From NCBI RefSeq assembly GCF_001509835.1, contig NZ_JXTJ01000002.1, positions 90,451-154,450 of the forward strand: DNA of 64,000 nucleotides. Reading direction: 5' to 3'. This DNA comes from Allobosea sp. WAO (GTDB lineage: Bacteria > Pseudomonadota > Alphaproteobacteria > Rhizobiales > Beijerinckiaceae). The notes under the pieces are model-generated. The model was not told the origin of the DNA. It searched no databases and saw only the letters and a program-made list of their open reading frames with translations. The translations under genes were made by a program, and so were the position numbers. Below, in pieces: positions 7,931-16,146 of the stretch. Positions within the stretch are counted from its first letter, which is position 1, and every line of letters starts with the position of its first letter.

Positions 7931-8707
7931 ATGCAAATTCGAACGACTACGACCCTAGTTTACGGCTTTGCCTTTCCAACCCAGGTGATCGGCAAGATCG
8001 AGGCAGCCCTGTCCTCTGATCAGACAGTGCTCTCCGAAGCACTCTCGGCGATCCCCTCGACAGAACTCGCACGCGATACCGGCCCCGACGGCGAGCGGAG
8101 CTTCCGGGCCTGTCTGTCCGGGGAAGTGACAATTTCGTACGAGGCCGTGGTCGACAACGGCACGCGCGCCCTCCTACCCTCGGCCGCCCGGCAGCACCTC
8201 TGGAGCGAACTTCCAGCCGACGTTCTGCCCTATCTGCTTCCAAGCCGCTTTTGCCCCAGCGACCAGTTCCAGCGCTTCGCATTGCGAGAGTTCGGTCAGG
8301 CGGAGGACGGGGTCGCTCGAGTCATGTCCATCATGGAATGGATTAATCGGCACGTAGATTATGTGTCCGGCGTCAGTACCGCCGAGACCGACGCCGCGCA
8401 CACATTCACGGTCCGCGCCGGCGTATGCAGAGATTTCACCCACCTAGGCATTACGCTTTGCCGGGCGCTGTCCATTCCATCACGAGCGGTCAGTGCCTAC
8501 GCAGTCGACCTGCAGCCACCTGACTTTCACGCGGTCATGGAGGTCTTTCTGAATAATCGATGGTGGCTCGTCGATCCGACCAGGCTCGCTCCGATCGAGG
8601 GGCTGGCCCGTATCGTACACGGGCGCGATGCCGCGGACCTTGCATTCCTGACGACCGACAAGCCCTGCCAACTGATACGCCAGAACATCCTGGCTGAAGC
8701 GATCTGA
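7931..8707 (+). CDS. Transglutaminase-like cysteine protease-fold protein (258 aa)
   Basis: Member of the bacterial transglutaminase-like superfamily (PF01841 type). The N-terminal 110 residues are a beta-rich domain typical of these proteins; the core carries the triad: Cys166 in RAGVCRDFTHL, His200 in PDFHAVMEV and Asp215 in WWLVDPT. There is no signal peptide, so it is cytoplasmic. Such enzymes act as proteases or amide-forming enzymes; substrates are unknown. It is transcribed alone from an EcfG promoter and has an SD-like GAGG before the ATG, so it probably takes part in protein handling under stress. Confidence 0.87.
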   Translation: MQIRTTTTLVYGFAFPTQVIGKIEAALSSDQTVLSEALSAIPSTELARDTGPDGERSFRACLSGEVTISYEAVVDNGTRALLPSAARQHLWSELPADVLPYLLPSRFCPSDQFQRFALREFGQAEDGVARVMSIMEWINRHVDYVSGVSTAETDAAHTFTVRAGVCRDFTHLGITLCRALSIPSRAVSAYAVDLQPPDFHAVMEVFLNNRWWLVDPTRLAPIEGLARIVHGRDAADLAFLTTDKPCQLIRQNILAEAI

Positions 8708-8999
8708 AGACAGTTAGGCGATGCGCCCCAAAATTCGGATAGGCAAGAGCTCGGAAATGGCGACGCATCGAGTCAATCAGCCTGCCACTTACGACATGAC
8801 GTGACCGGCTCATCGCTCCCCGGCGAGCTGGCGGTGGATCGCCAACGACAAGGCACGCCACCAACTGCTTCACTCGCCGTTCAATTCGCGCCGATACCGG
8901 TACTGACGACGACCACCACAAACCTCCCTACGTAGCGGAGCAGCGTGGCAGCTGAGATCAGCTTCGCTAATTGGCAGCAACAACCGAGTCGCAGCGGCC

Positions 9000-9542
9000 C
9001 TACTGCTGCGTTCGTCTCAGTAGGCTGACGTCGTAACCGAGCGAAGCAGCTTGCTTCACTAACGTCGCGTATTGGCGGTCGCTAACCCTCGAAGAGCGGG
9101 TGAGTAGCCAAAGATTGCGCCCGGACGGCTCGCCGACAATCGACCACGAGTAATCGTCCGCACGATCCAGAACCCAATAGTCCCCCTCAAAGGGCCAGAC
9201 GAACGTCACTTTGAGCTTCGAGCCATTGGAGCCCTCGACCATTTTCGCCGTAGCCTCGGCTGATCGGCTCACGCTGTTCACAGCGCCCTGCCGACAGGTG
9301 TTGACGACCCGCACGTTACCGTCGCGCTTCAGCGTGTACTCGGCGGTGACGCCCTCGCAATCCTTCTGGAAACTCGCCTCATACCGGGCCTGCTCAAACC
9401 ACTTACCGAGATAGCGGTTGAGTTCGACCGATTTTTTGGGCTGTGGGACGTTTGCATTACCAACGGGGTACACCTCCGCAGGGTTGCAGCCGGCCAAGGC
9501 GAGCACCGCACCTGCGAAAAGAAGGCGAGGAAGAAAGCGCAT
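9000..9542 (-). CDS. blc: Outer-membrane lipocalin lipoprotein (Blc-like, 180 aa)
   Basis: The ATG at 9542 (SD GGAG) starts a lipoprotein signal peptide with lipobox ALAGC. The mature protein has the lipocalin signature YLGKWFEQARYEASFQKDCEGVTAEYTL (the G.W motif) and the later strands YWVLDRADDYSWSIVGEPSGRNLWLLTR, as in E. coli Blc. Blc-type lipocalins sit in the outer membrane and bind lysophospholipids or fatty acids, and are induced by starvation and envelope stress. A perfect EcfG promoter at 9571-9595 agrees with this. Longer upstream frames are not supported by an SD. Confidence 0.9.
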   Translation of the reverse strand: MRFLPRLLFAGAVLALAGCNPAEVYPVGNANVPQPKKSVELNRYLGKWFEQARYEASFQKDCEGVTAEYTLKRDGNVRVVNTCRQGAVNSVSRSAEATAKMVEGSNGSKLKVTFVWPFEGDYWVLDRADDYSWSIVGEPSGRNLWLLTRSSRVSDRQYATLVKQAASLGYDVSLLRRTQQ

Positions 9543-9570
9543 TGTGTTCTCCAGCGGCGAGCCCTGGCGA

Positions 9571-9595
9571 AACGCTGGTTGCGTGTCGTGGTTCC
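9571..9595 (-). promoter_or_regulatory. EcfG-type promoter for the lipocalin gene
   Basis: Minus strand GGAAC (9595-9591), 16 bases, CGTT (9574-9571), 28 bases before the start codon. Confidence 0.7.
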
Positions 9596-9733
9596 AGAGC
9601 GTGCGACCGCCGTACAGCCGGAGCGCGGCGACACGGCCTCTAGGCAATGAAATCTCGTGTCGAATTCACGGCGCTCGGACGCAACATCGGACCCGTTCGC
9701 GAATTGGTGTCATGAACCCCTTGAAAGCGTCTC

Positions 9734-10084
9734 ATGTCCCAATTGGTTATCCTGGTCGTCGAGGATGAGGCTCTTATCAGACTCGATGCTGTCGACACCC
9801 TGATGGAAGCAGGTCATCTGGTGCTGGAGGCTGCGAACGCGGACGAGGCCATTACGCTGTTGGAGAGCCGGATGGATATCGATGTCGTCTTCACCGATAT
9901 CGAGATGCCGGGCTCAATGGACGGGATGAAGTTGGCTAGGGCCGTGCGCGACCGCTGGCCACCCGTAATGATTGTGGTGGCGAGTGGAAGAGTCGTGCCT
10001 GGCGCCGGTGAGCTCCCGGACAATGTGCCTTTCCTTCCAAAGCCCTACTCGCCGGCTGCCATGCTGAAGGCCGTCGCGGGCTAG
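9734..10084 (+). CDS. Single-domain response regulator (116 aa)
   Basis: Stand-alone CheY-like receiver: acidic pocket EDE at 10-12, phospho-acceptor Asp55 in VVFTDIEMPGSMDG, conserved switch residue region (VVASGR) and LPKPY lysine near the end. There is no output domain, so it works as a phosphate sink, shuttle or partner-binding switch. Its stop overlaps by 4 bases the stop of the convergent LOV-HWE kinase gene. The pairing of a LOV kinase with a single-domain receiver matches Caulobacter LovK-LovR, where LovR drains phosphate and damps the general stress response; the same role is inferred here. Confidence 0.88.
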   Translation: MSQLVILVVEDEALIRLDAVDTLMEAGHLVLEAANADEAITLLESRMDIDVVFTDIEMPGSMDGMKLARAVRDRWPPVMIVVASGRVVPGAGELPDNVPFLPKPYSPAAMLKAVAG

Positions 10085-11610
10085 TCGATCGAAGCGCTGA
10101 TGTTACGCCGAAACATCTCCTCGTCGTCCGGCTTCCCGCTGATCTTGTCCTGATCGGGCAGTGGTGCGGTGATTGTGAAAACAACACCTGAGGGCAGGTA
10201 CTGGATCTCGCCGAGACCGCCGAGTTCGGCGGCCAGCACCTTCTCGATCAGGCGTGTGCCAAACCCTCGTCGATTGGGCGTGCCAGCAACTGGTGGCCCC
10301 CCGACCTCCTTCCAATGGAACTCGATCATCTCGTCAGAGCCATGTCGCGTCACGTGCCAATCGACCACCACGTGACCGCCCGGCACCGACAGCGCTCCGT
10401 ACTTGACCGCGTTGGTGCATAGCTCGTGCAGGGCAAGTACCATCGACATGGCTGCGCGTGGTCCAAAGCTGACATTCGGCCCGCCGACGCGGAAACGGTC
10501 TGAGCCAGGGATGTCGAACGACCCAATCGCGCTTGCAACAATCTCGGCGATTGTGGCGCTCTGCCAGTCCTCGCGGGTAAGTAGGTCGTGCGCCTTCGCC
10601 AGCGACTGCATGCGGGCGGTCAGAACCTCGGACGCCTCCTCAAGTGAAGACGAGTTGCGCATGGTCTGGGTGGCGATGGCCTGGATTGTTGCCATCGAGT
10701 TCTTGACCCGGTGCTTCAGTTCTGCGGTGAGCAGAATGCGCTGCTCCTCGTTGCGCTTGTTCTCCGTCATGTCGAGGGTTACGCCGGACATGCTGATGGG
10801 GCGCCCGTTGGCATCGTAGTACGGCCGGCCTCGGGCCATGATCCAGCGTGACTCGCCGGCGGGCGTCGTAATCCGGTACTCGTGCTCGTAGTCGGTGCGG
10901 CCCTCGATTGCTTCCGTTACGGATAGGCGCATCCTGGCGCGTTCGTCGGGAACGATCTGCTCCATCAGGTCGTCGTAGGTGAAGGGGGCTCCAGCGTCCC
11001 TGCCGAAATTGCGTCGACAGCTTTCAGAGGTTGTCAGTCGCATGTCCGTCAAGTCGAGCGTCCAGGCGCCCACTTTGGCGGCCTGCATTGTGAAGCGCAG
11101 GCGCTCCTCCGATTGCCGCAGCTCGCGCGTGCGGCGCTCGACCTCCATCTCCAGCTTGGCATGCTCTTGCTGCAGACGGACAAGCCGATCCTTCTCCAAG
11201 GTCACGTCGAACTGAGAGGCGAAGAAATAGGTAAGATGGCCGTCTTCGTCGAACACTGGAGAGATCAGCACGCGGTTGTAAAATCGCGACCCGTCCTTGC
11301 GGTGATTGATCAGATCCAATTCGATCTGAGCTCGCCGGGCGATAGCATCCCGTAGTCTGGCCACGTCGGCAAGATCGGTCTCAGGCCCCTGGAGGAAACG
11401 GCAGTTGCGCCCGATCACCTCTTGGCGGCTATAGCCCGTCAGCCGCAAGAAGGCGTCATTGGCGAAGACGATCGGATTGTCGGGTAGGTTGGGGTCGGTA
11501 ATCAGCATCGGCATCCGGGTCGCGCGGACCGCGGATGCGAACGGGTCGGACGACTTGTCGACCATAGAAATTTCAGCGTCGATACGGTCGTGCTCGGACT
11601 CGGCGCTCAT
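10081..11610 (-). CDS. LOV-PAS-HWE blue-light sensor histidine kinase (509 aa)
   Basis: Flavin photoreceptor kinase. The N-terminal PAS domain is a LOV domain with the signature GRNCRFLQGPETD; Cys70 (counting from the ATG at 11610) is the residue that forms the flavin adduct in blue light. A coiled coil (RLQQEHAKLEMEVERRTRELRQ) connects to a second PAS domain (about 170-285) and an HWE/HisKA_2 kinase: LKHRVKNSM with phospho-accepting His300, N-box LHELCTNAVKYGAL, an FHWKEVGG motif in place of RWE, and glycine box GFGTRLIEKV. It is soluble. Convergent with the response regulator at 9734. In Brucella and Caulobacter such kinases act on the PhyR-NepR-EcfG general stress pathway; with many EcfG promoters around it this is the likely output here. 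Confidence 0.9.
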   Translation of the reverse strand: MSAESEHDRIDAEISMVDKSSDPFASAVRATRMPMLITDPNLPDNPIVFANDAFLRLTGYSRQEVIGRNCRFLQGPETDLADVARLRDAIARRAQIELDLINHRKDGSRFYNRVLISPVFDEDGHLTYFFASQFDVTLEKDRLVRLQQEHAKLEMEVERRTRELRQSEERLRFTMQAAKVGAWTLDLTDMRLTTSESCRRNFGRDAGAPFTYDDLMEQIVPDERARMRLSVTEAIEGRTDYEHEYRITTPAGESRWIMARGRPYYDANGRPISMSGVTLDMTENKRNEEQRILLTAELKHRVKNSMATIQAIATQTMRNSSSLEEASEVLTARMQSLAKAHDLLTREDWQSATIAEIVASAIGSFDIPGSDRFRVGGPNVSFGPRAAMSMVLALHELCTNAVKYGALSVPGGHVVVDWHVTRHGSDEMIEFHWKEVGGPPVAGTPNRRGFGTRLIEKVLAAELGGLGEIQYLPSGVVFTITAPLPDQDKISGKPDDEEMFRRNISASID

Positions 11611-11638
11611 ACTAGAAGGCGCTCCCAAAGCCTCATAC

Positions 11639-11731
11639 CTAGGCGACCTCGCGCGCTCGCTCTATGTCTTTTGACGTAGGGCATTTTCGATCGCCCGTGA
11701 ATGTTAAGATGTCGAAGAAGTAGCCCGGCAT
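11639..11731 (-). pseudogene. Remnant of a DUF6894-type small gene (30 codons)
   Basis: The frame from ATG 11731 reads MPGYFFDILTF and stops after 30 codons. MP.YFF at the N-terminus is the hallmark of DUF6894 proteins such as the intact 27909-28136 gene (MPKYFFHTRDGG). The remaining two-thirds of the family is missing here, so it looks like a truncated copy. It could instead be a real 30-residue peptide. Confidence 0.35.
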
Positions 11732-11747
11732 GCCAGTTGGCTTGCGA

Positions 11748-11831
11748 TCAAATGGGCCAGCGCTTCGATGCGAACCACGAGATGGCTGCAACGGCCAGCA
11801 TGCCCACCGTGACGAACAGTGCATCATCCAT
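11748..11831 (-). CDS. Tiny one-helix membrane peptide (27 aa)
   Basis: A 27-codon frame from ATG 11831 with a strong SD (GGGAGG, 5 bases upstream). It starts MDDALFVTVGMLAVAAIS and ends in a basic SKRWPI tail, giving one membrane helix with the C-terminus probably in the cytoplasm. Length equals that of the tiny ORFs at 1427 and 29127. Unknown function; the SD and the positive-inside tail support it as a real gene. Confidence 0.5.
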   Translation of the reverse strand: MDDALFVTVGMLAVAAISWFASKRWPI

Positions 11832-11911
11832 TCCATCCTCCCGATAACGGAGGCCGAAGCGGGAGCGTCAAAGGTTCCGCGGTGGGGGGCAACAACTATG
11901 GACTTAACGAA

Positions 11912-11937
11912 GCCCCGCCAACCGGAGTCAGCGGGGC
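11912..11937 (-). terminator. Hairpin after the PRC-barrel gene
   Basis: Perfect 7-bp arms GCCCCGC (11912-11918) and GCGGGGC (11931-11937) 24 bases after the stop of the minus-strand gene ending at 11961, followed on that strand by TTCGTT. Confidence 0.5.
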
Positions 11938-11960
11938 CATACCTGGCGATGAGCCGAGCA

Positions 11961-12356
11961 CTATTTGGCGAAGCGGCCTTCGTATTTGAACTGGGGCGCA
12001 GCCTTCAGCTGATCCTTCGTCGCGTTAATCCGGGCGTTCCACTTTTTGTCCGCCTCGTTCCACGTGATGGCGATGGAATTCGGGCTGACCGCGACATAGT
12101 GGGTTCCCATTCCGAGGAAACCGCCGACGGAAAGAATGTAGGACGCGAGCGTGTTGCCGACGACAACGAGATCCTCGATCTCGCCTACGGTTTCGTCGCC
12201 TGCATTCTTGACGTTCAGGCCCTTGAGACTGCTCCCAAGCGCTGAGGCCTGATTGACCTCGGTGAACATGGGCGGTTGAGCCAATGTCGGCGCCGACTGC
12301 GCAAAAGCGGCGCTCGTCAGCAGGGACAGGCCAAGGGTTGCGACAGTCATGCGCAT
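11961..12356 (-). CDS. Secreted PRC-barrel domain protein (131 aa)
   Basis: Signal peptide MRMTVATLGLSLLTSAAFAQ, a short linker, then a PRC-barrel: SSLKGLNVKNAGDETVGEIEDLVV followed by strands ending in the SVGGFLGMGTHYVAVSP segment, and a helical tail TKDQLKAAPQFKYEGRFAK. PRC-barrel proteins of this secreted type occur in many copies in Hyphomicrobiales and are linked to envelope stress; the ligand is unknown. A 10-residue remnant of another copy (FKYEGRWSK) is at 40799. A GGAAC is present upstream but without a proper -10, so I do not call an EcfG promoter. Confidence 0.82.
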   Translation of the reverse strand: MRMTVATLGLSLLTSAAFAQSAPTLAQPPMFTEVNQASALGSSLKGLNVKNAGDETVGEIEDLVVVGNTLASYILSVGGFLGMGTHYVAVSPNSIAITWNEADKKWNARINATKDQLKAAPQFKYEGRFAK

Positions 12357-12499
12357 GGGAAACCTCGAAAGTTCGATTTACACCCAGGAGCGCTGGGCGG
12401 GCCAATTGATCTGGCGGTGATCAATCCAGTCCGAGCCCAATTGTTCCTCGACTTGCGGATCAAGTGCGTCGGCACCGCCCCACCGTACGGTCCGCGGTC

Positions 12500-12674
12500 G
12501 GGGCGCGAATAGCTTCCCGAGGGCCAGGCCAAGAGCCGCCTGGAGGCCAATGGTTATGGCGCTATTAGCGAGATCAAGAAGGACGACAACGGCGTCTGGA
12601 AGGGCACGGCCACGCATGGCGGTCAGCCCGTCACCGTGAGCGTGGATTATCGCAGCAACATCACCCGTCACTGA
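12500..12674 (+). pseudogene. Decayed copy of the secreted gene 1007-1303
   Basis: The plus strand here encodes EGQAKSRLEANGYGAISEI and KGTATHGGQPVTVSVDYR, almost identical to the C-terminal half of the product of 1007-1303, down to the final NITRH and stop at 12672-12674. The signal peptide and start are missing and the GANSF segment just upstream is out of frame by one base. It is the first half of an inverted duplicate of 444-1303. Confidence 0.8.
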
Positions 12675-12695
12675 GCAAGGTTCGCGAGAGGAGAT

Positions 12696-13227
12696 TTGAA
12701 CTGCCCCCTCACAATCACCCGATCGTATGAGGATTACGCCACTGCGGCCGCCGTCGTCGAGCAACTGGGAAATGCTGGCTTCTCGGACAGTGACATTTTG
12801 CGTGATCGGACGCCGCGAAGATCACAGGGACAGCAATGCCGGGGAAGGTGCAGGCATCGGCGCCGGTGTGGGCGGAGCCGCCGGGCTTCTCGCGGGCCTG
12901 GGCATGATTGCCATTCCCGGCATCGGACCCGTAGTGGCGGCAGGATGGCTCGCGGCAACAGCCGCCGGGGCGGCCGCTGGAGGAATCATCGGTGCCATGA
13001 CCAGTGCCGGCGTCAACGAGCGGGAGGCTCACGTCTACGCCAAGAGCGTGCGGCGTGGCGGATCCGTAGTTTCGCTTCGCACTTCCGAGGCGCGCGCGCC
13101 CGAAGCTGAGGCGATCATGGATCGCGCGACACCGATCGACGTGGCGACGCGCCGAGCCGACTATGAGCGCGAAGGTTGGACTCAGTTCGATGCCAACGCG
13201 ACGCCCTATGTCCGGCTCGGCATCTGA
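12696..13227 (+). pseudogene. Frameshifted copy of the YflT/GSP17M-like gene 444-983
   Basis: Residues TITRSYEDYATAAAVVEQL to GFSDSDI are read from 12714 in one frame; after about 12798 the match to the intact gene (VIGRRED, DSNAGEGAGIGAGVGG, to YVRLGI and the stop) continues in the +1 frame. One extra T in GACATTTTGC explains the shift. The ATG of the intact copy is also lost (the equivalent position reads TTGAACTGC). Nearly all other residues are conserved, so inactivation is recent, or a sequencing error must be excluded. Confidence 0.85.
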
Positions 13228-13247
13228 CCGCGAATAGCGAATTGAAA

Positions 13248-13275
13248 GCCCTGCCCGGCTTCGGCCCGGCAGGGC
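13248..13275 (+). terminator. GC-rich hairpin after the decayed stress gene
   Basis: Arms GCCCTGCC (13248-13255) and GGCAGGGC (13268-13275) with additional CGG/CCG pairing around a TTCG centre; no T run. It lies between the pseudogene and the cupin gene. Confidence 0.4.
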
Positions 13276-13294
13276 GCGAATGAAAGGCGAAGCG

Positions 13295-13807
13295 ATGTCG
13301 ACGCCAACCATTCTGGCGCTGCATTTCGAAGAGCGGGGCAGCATCCCCAACAATCAGCGCTTCCCAGCACTCGTCTATCGGGAGGCATTCGGGCGCAATA
13401 TCTCTGATCTCGCGAGCTTGATGGAAGAGCGCTTCGATCAAAACGGCTGGCCGCCGGCTTGGCGTAACGGGATCTACGATTTCCACCATTATCACTCCAA
13501 AGGCCATGAGGTCCTCGGCATTGCCCATGGCTCGGCCGAGTTGATGATTGGCGGCGAAAGGGGACGAGAACTCCAAGTGTCGGTTGGTGACGTGATCCTG
13601 CTCCCTGCTGGCACAGGTCATCGACGGCTGACGGCCACCGCAGATTTGCTGGTTGTTGGCGCCTACCCGCCAGGCCAAAGCGGCGACATTCTGCGTGATG
13701 CGCCAACTGGAGAAATCCGAGCTGCTATCGGCAAGCTCGCGAGACCTTTGATGGATCCGGTCTATGGGCGGGATGGTCCGATGCTCGAGCTGTGGGACGG
13801 ACTTTGA
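13295..13807 (+). CDS. Cupin-domain protein, YjlB-like (170 aa)
   Basis: Single-domain RmlC-like cupin. Motif 1 includes DFHHYHSKGHEVLGIAHG, with the metal-binding H.H and E, and motif 2 reads GDVILLPAGTGHRRL; together they define the beta-barrel metal site. The N-terminal GSIPNNQRFPALVYREAF and C-terminal DPVYGRDGPMLELW match the YjlB subgroup, whose substrate is unknown. The ATG at 13295 is chosen over 13280 because it opens the conserved part; neither has a perfect SD. It precedes the PfpI-family gene by 75 bases, which has its own EcfG-like promoter. Confidence 0.85.
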   Translation: MSTPTILALHFEERGSIPNNQRFPALVYREAFGRNISDLASLMEERFDQNGWPPAWRNGIYDFHHYHSKGHEVLGIAHGSAELMIGGERGRELQVSVGDVILLPAGTGHRRLTATADLLVVGAYPPGQSGDILRDAPTGEIRAAIGKLARPLMDPVYGRDGPMLELWDGL

Positions 13808-13825
13808 TGGTTGGCGAGCTTTGTG

Positions 13826-13850
13826 GGAACGCTTCTTCGCTTCCTTGGTT
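13826..13850 (+). promoter_or_regulatory. EcfG-like promoter for the DJ-1/PfpI gene
   Basis: GGAAC (13826-13830), 16 bases, GGTT (13847-13850), 32 bases before the ATG at 13883. Confidence 0.5.
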
Positions 13851-13882
13851 GGTCTTCGAACCCAATCAGTGAGGAGCACACC

Positions 13883-14443
13883 ATGAGCGCCCTGAACGGC
13901 AAGACCATTCTGATTCTCGCAACGAACGGCTTCGAGCAGTCGGAGCTTGAGCTGCCGCAGACGAGATTGAAGGAGGCGGGCGCGGAAGTGCATGTTGCCT
14001 CCCTGGAGCCCGGAGAGATCAAGGGCTGGGACAACAAGAACTGGGGCCGCGCCGTGAAAGTCGACAAGACCCTCGATAAGGTCGATGTTGCCTCATACGA
14101 TGCTCTCGTCCTTCCTGGCGGCCAGATGAATCCCGACACTTTGCGTGGCGAAGAAAGCGCTCTCGCCCTGATCAAAGCCTTTTTTGATCAGGGCAAGGTC
14201 GTGGCGGCCGTTTGCCATGCGCCGTGGCTATTGATCGAGACGGGAATCGCAAAAGGTCGAAAGGTGACGTCCTATAAGACGATCAAGCAGGATCTCATCA
14301 ATGCCGGTGCCCAATGGGAAAATGCAGCGGTGGTAACCGACAAGGGCGTGATAACCTCGCGCATGCCTGATGATCTGCCGGCCTTCATCGCCAAGATCAT
14401 CGAGGAGATTCAGGAAGGCAAGCACAGTCGTCGGGCAGCCTGA
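13883..14443 (+). CDS. DJ-1/PfpI-family protein, general stress protein 18 type (186 aa)
   Basis: Class I glutamine-amidotransferase-like fold of the PfpI/YhbO/GSP18 group. The nucleophile elbow is AAVCHAPWLL with Cys111-His112, and Glu18 in GFEQSELELPQ is the conserved partner residue. Members act as deglycases, proteases or chaperones against reactive aldehydes; which activity applies is unsettled. SD GAGGAG 7 bases before the ATG; a longer frame from 13811 is not needed. Followed by a strong hairpin terminator at 14459-14494. It has an EcfG-like promoter, fitting a role in stress. Confidence 0.9.
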   Translation: MSALNGKTILILATNGFEQSELELPQTRLKEAGAEVHVASLEPGEIKGWDNKNWGRAVKVDKTLDKVDVASYDALVLPGGQMNPDTLRGEESALALIKAFFDQGKVVAAVCHAPWLLIETGIAKGRKVTSYKTIKQDLINAGAQWENAAVVTDKGVITSRMPDDLPAFIAKIIEEIQEGKHSRRAA

Positions 14444-14458
14444 CGAGTTCCTGCGGAT

Positions 14459-14494
14459 GACCGCTATGTCTTCAGGAGCCTTCCCATAGCGGTC
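14459..14494 (+). terminator. Strong hairpin terminator
   Basis: Perfect 10-bp arms GACCGCTATG (14459-14468) and CATAGCGGTC (14485-14494) with a 16-base loop, 16 bases after the stop of the PfpI gene. Confidence 0.65.
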
Positions 14495-14609
14495 ATTCGC
14501 CCCTCGCCCCTATTTCCCGTGGATTTGTGAACCCATCTATCCGCTCTCCGCTATGCGGAGCAGCTGTCGGTTAGTTTTTGCGATCTAGATAGCTCGAGAG
14601 GGCTGGGAG

Positions 14610-14635
14610 GGAACTGGGGGCTGAGACGCTGCGTT
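14610..14635 (+). promoter_or_regulatory. EcfG-type promoter for the L,D-transpeptidase gene
   Basis: GGAAC (14610-14614), 17 bases, CGTT (14632-14635), 35 bases before the ATG at 14671. Confidence 0.6.
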
Positions 14636-14670
14636 AGCGATGCACATTTTCGTAGCGACGGTACCTTTTT

Positions 14671-15663
14671 ATGCGCGTGCTCACTCCTCTAAAACGCCAA
14701 GCAACCTTGATATGGTGCTTGCTGGCGATTGCGATCGGAAGCGCCGAAGCGCTTACCTTGGATGAGATCAACAACGCGGGCCCTCCCGCTCCAGCACCGA
14801 GCAAGCTGACCCGCCCAACACCATCGATCGTGAAGGCGCAGGTGCTGTTGGCGCGCCAAGGCATTTCGCCCGGCGAGATCGACGGCATTGATGGCGAGAA
14901 CTATCGGAAAGCGGTCGCAAAGTTCCGCAGCCGTGCGAATCTCGGCAATGGCGACATTATCGACGCGGCAACGTGGCAGGCCCTGCTCGGAGGAAGCAGC
15001 CCCGACATCATTTCCGAATACAGCATCACCAAGGAGGATGCGCGGTACCGATACGTCAGGCGAGTACCGCATGATTACGCCCGCCAGGCCCGTATGAAGC
15101 GTCTTGCTTACAAGAATCCGGGCGAAATGTTCGCCGAACGATTTCACATGAGCGAGAAGCTGTTCGACGCGCTGAATCCGAACGCACGCCTTCGGCGCCG
15201 CGGCGAAACCCTTCATGTTGTCGCGTCCGACCGTACACGACCGACCGACGAGGTCACGCTGATCGAGGCTGACAAGACCCGCGGCATGCTGAATGCTCTC
15301 GATGCAACTGGAAAGGTCGTCGCCAGCTACCCGGCGACCATAGGCAGCGAAGACACTCCCTCGCCGGAAGGCGAGCACCAGGTCGTTCGCGTAGTGAAGA
15401 ATCCCACCTACCACTACGATCCGGTCAAGAACTTCCAGCAGGGCAAGAACAAGCGCCGTCTGGTTTTGCCGAAGGGACCGAACAACCCGGTCGGAACGAT
15501 CTGGATCGAGCTTTCAAAGCCAACCTTCGGCATACATGGTACCCCGGAGCCGTCGCGGATCAGCAAGGCGTCGTCACATGGATGCATCCGGCTGACGAAT
15601 TGGGATGCCGAGGAATTGGCGCAGCTGGTCAAGCCCGGGACGCTGGTTCGGTTCGTAGATTGA
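14671..15663 (+). CDS. L,D-transpeptidase with peptidoglycan-binding domain (330 aa)
   Basis: Periplasmic cell-wall cross-linking enzyme. N-terminal signal peptide or anchor (LIWCLLAIAIGSAEA), a PG-binding-like domain (about 45-115: VKAQVLLARQGISPGEIDGI), a LysM-like segment (MFAERFHMSEKLFDALNPNA) and a C-terminal YkuD domain. The catalytic motif is HGTPEPSRIS then SSHGCIRLTNWD with His303 and Cys305. It would form 3-3 cross-links in peptidoglycan or attach proteins to it, which strengthens the wall under stress. An EcfG promoter precedes it. Single-gene unit; a 189-base spacer separates it from the SemiSWEET gene. Confidence 0.92.
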   Translation: MRVLTPLKRQATLIWCLLAIAIGSAEALTLDEINNAGPPAPAPSKLTRPTPSIVKAQVLLARQGISPGEIDGIDGENYRKAVAKFRSRANLGNGDIIDAATWQALLGGSSPDIISEYSITKEDARYRYVRRVPHDYARQARMKRLAYKNPGEMFAERFHMSEKLFDALNPNARLRRRGETLHVVASDRTRPTDEVTLIEADKTRGMLNALDATGKVVASYPATIGSEDTPSPEGEHQVVRVVKNPTYHYDPVKNFQQGKNKRRLVLPKGPNNPVGTIWIELSKPTFGIHGTPEPSRISKASSHGCIRLTNWDAEELAQLVKPGTLVRFVD

Positions 15664-15852
15664 GGCGCACAGCCCCCCTCAATGAGGGCCCACTCCGCGC
15701 TACGAACTCGGCCTATGGGCGGCAATGGTGAGTGCCTAATGTCCTTGCGAGACTCGTTTGGTGCAATGAACTGCCTAACGACGGAACCGTACATTGGGTC
15801 GTTCGTTCTCCGCGGGAGGCCAGAACGCCCTTCGATCCGTCGGGAGCTTGCT

Positions 15853-16146
15853 GTGAATTGGATCACTGTTGCTGGCGCGCTAGCCGCCTTGTGCTCAATG
15901 ATCAGCTTCGTTCCACAAGCCTGGCGCATTGTCAGGAGCAGAGATACCAGCTCGATTTCTCCAACAATGTACGGCTTCACCGTATCAGGCTTCCTGCTCT
16001 GGACGTTGTATGGACTTGGGCTCGGAGAGTGGCCCCTGATCCTCACAAACAGTGTCTGCTTCCTGCTCGCCTTGTTCATCCTGGCCATGACGCTTCTACC
16101 ACAGGAGAAAAAGGACGCGGTTGCCGACAAGATCGATCCAACTTGA
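15853..16146 (+). CDS. SemiSWEET-family sugar transporter (97 aa)
   Basis: Three-helix bundle of the SemiSWEET/PQ-loop type, which dimerises to pass sugars across the inner membrane. The GTG at 15853 has GGGAG 6 bases upstream and gives the standard length. Helix 1 (VNWITVAGALAALCSMISFV) ends in the PQ motif FVPQAW; helix 2 is SISPTMYGFTVSGFLLWTLYG and helix 3 LILTNSVCFLLALFILAMTL. In-frame ATGs further upstream would add a non-conserved polar leader. Transport substrate unknown; glucose- or sucrose-like sugars are typical for the family. Confidence 0.88.
   Translation: MNWITVAGALAALCSMISFVPQAWRIVRSRDTSSISPTMYGFTVSGFLLWTLYGLGLGEWPLILTNSVCFLLALFILAMTLLPQEKKDAVADKIDPT

Noticed and set aside
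12430..12446. GGAAC upstream of the PRC-barrel gene as an EcfG promoter
   Set aside because: At the correct spacing the -10 position reads GATT, which is too far from CGTT.
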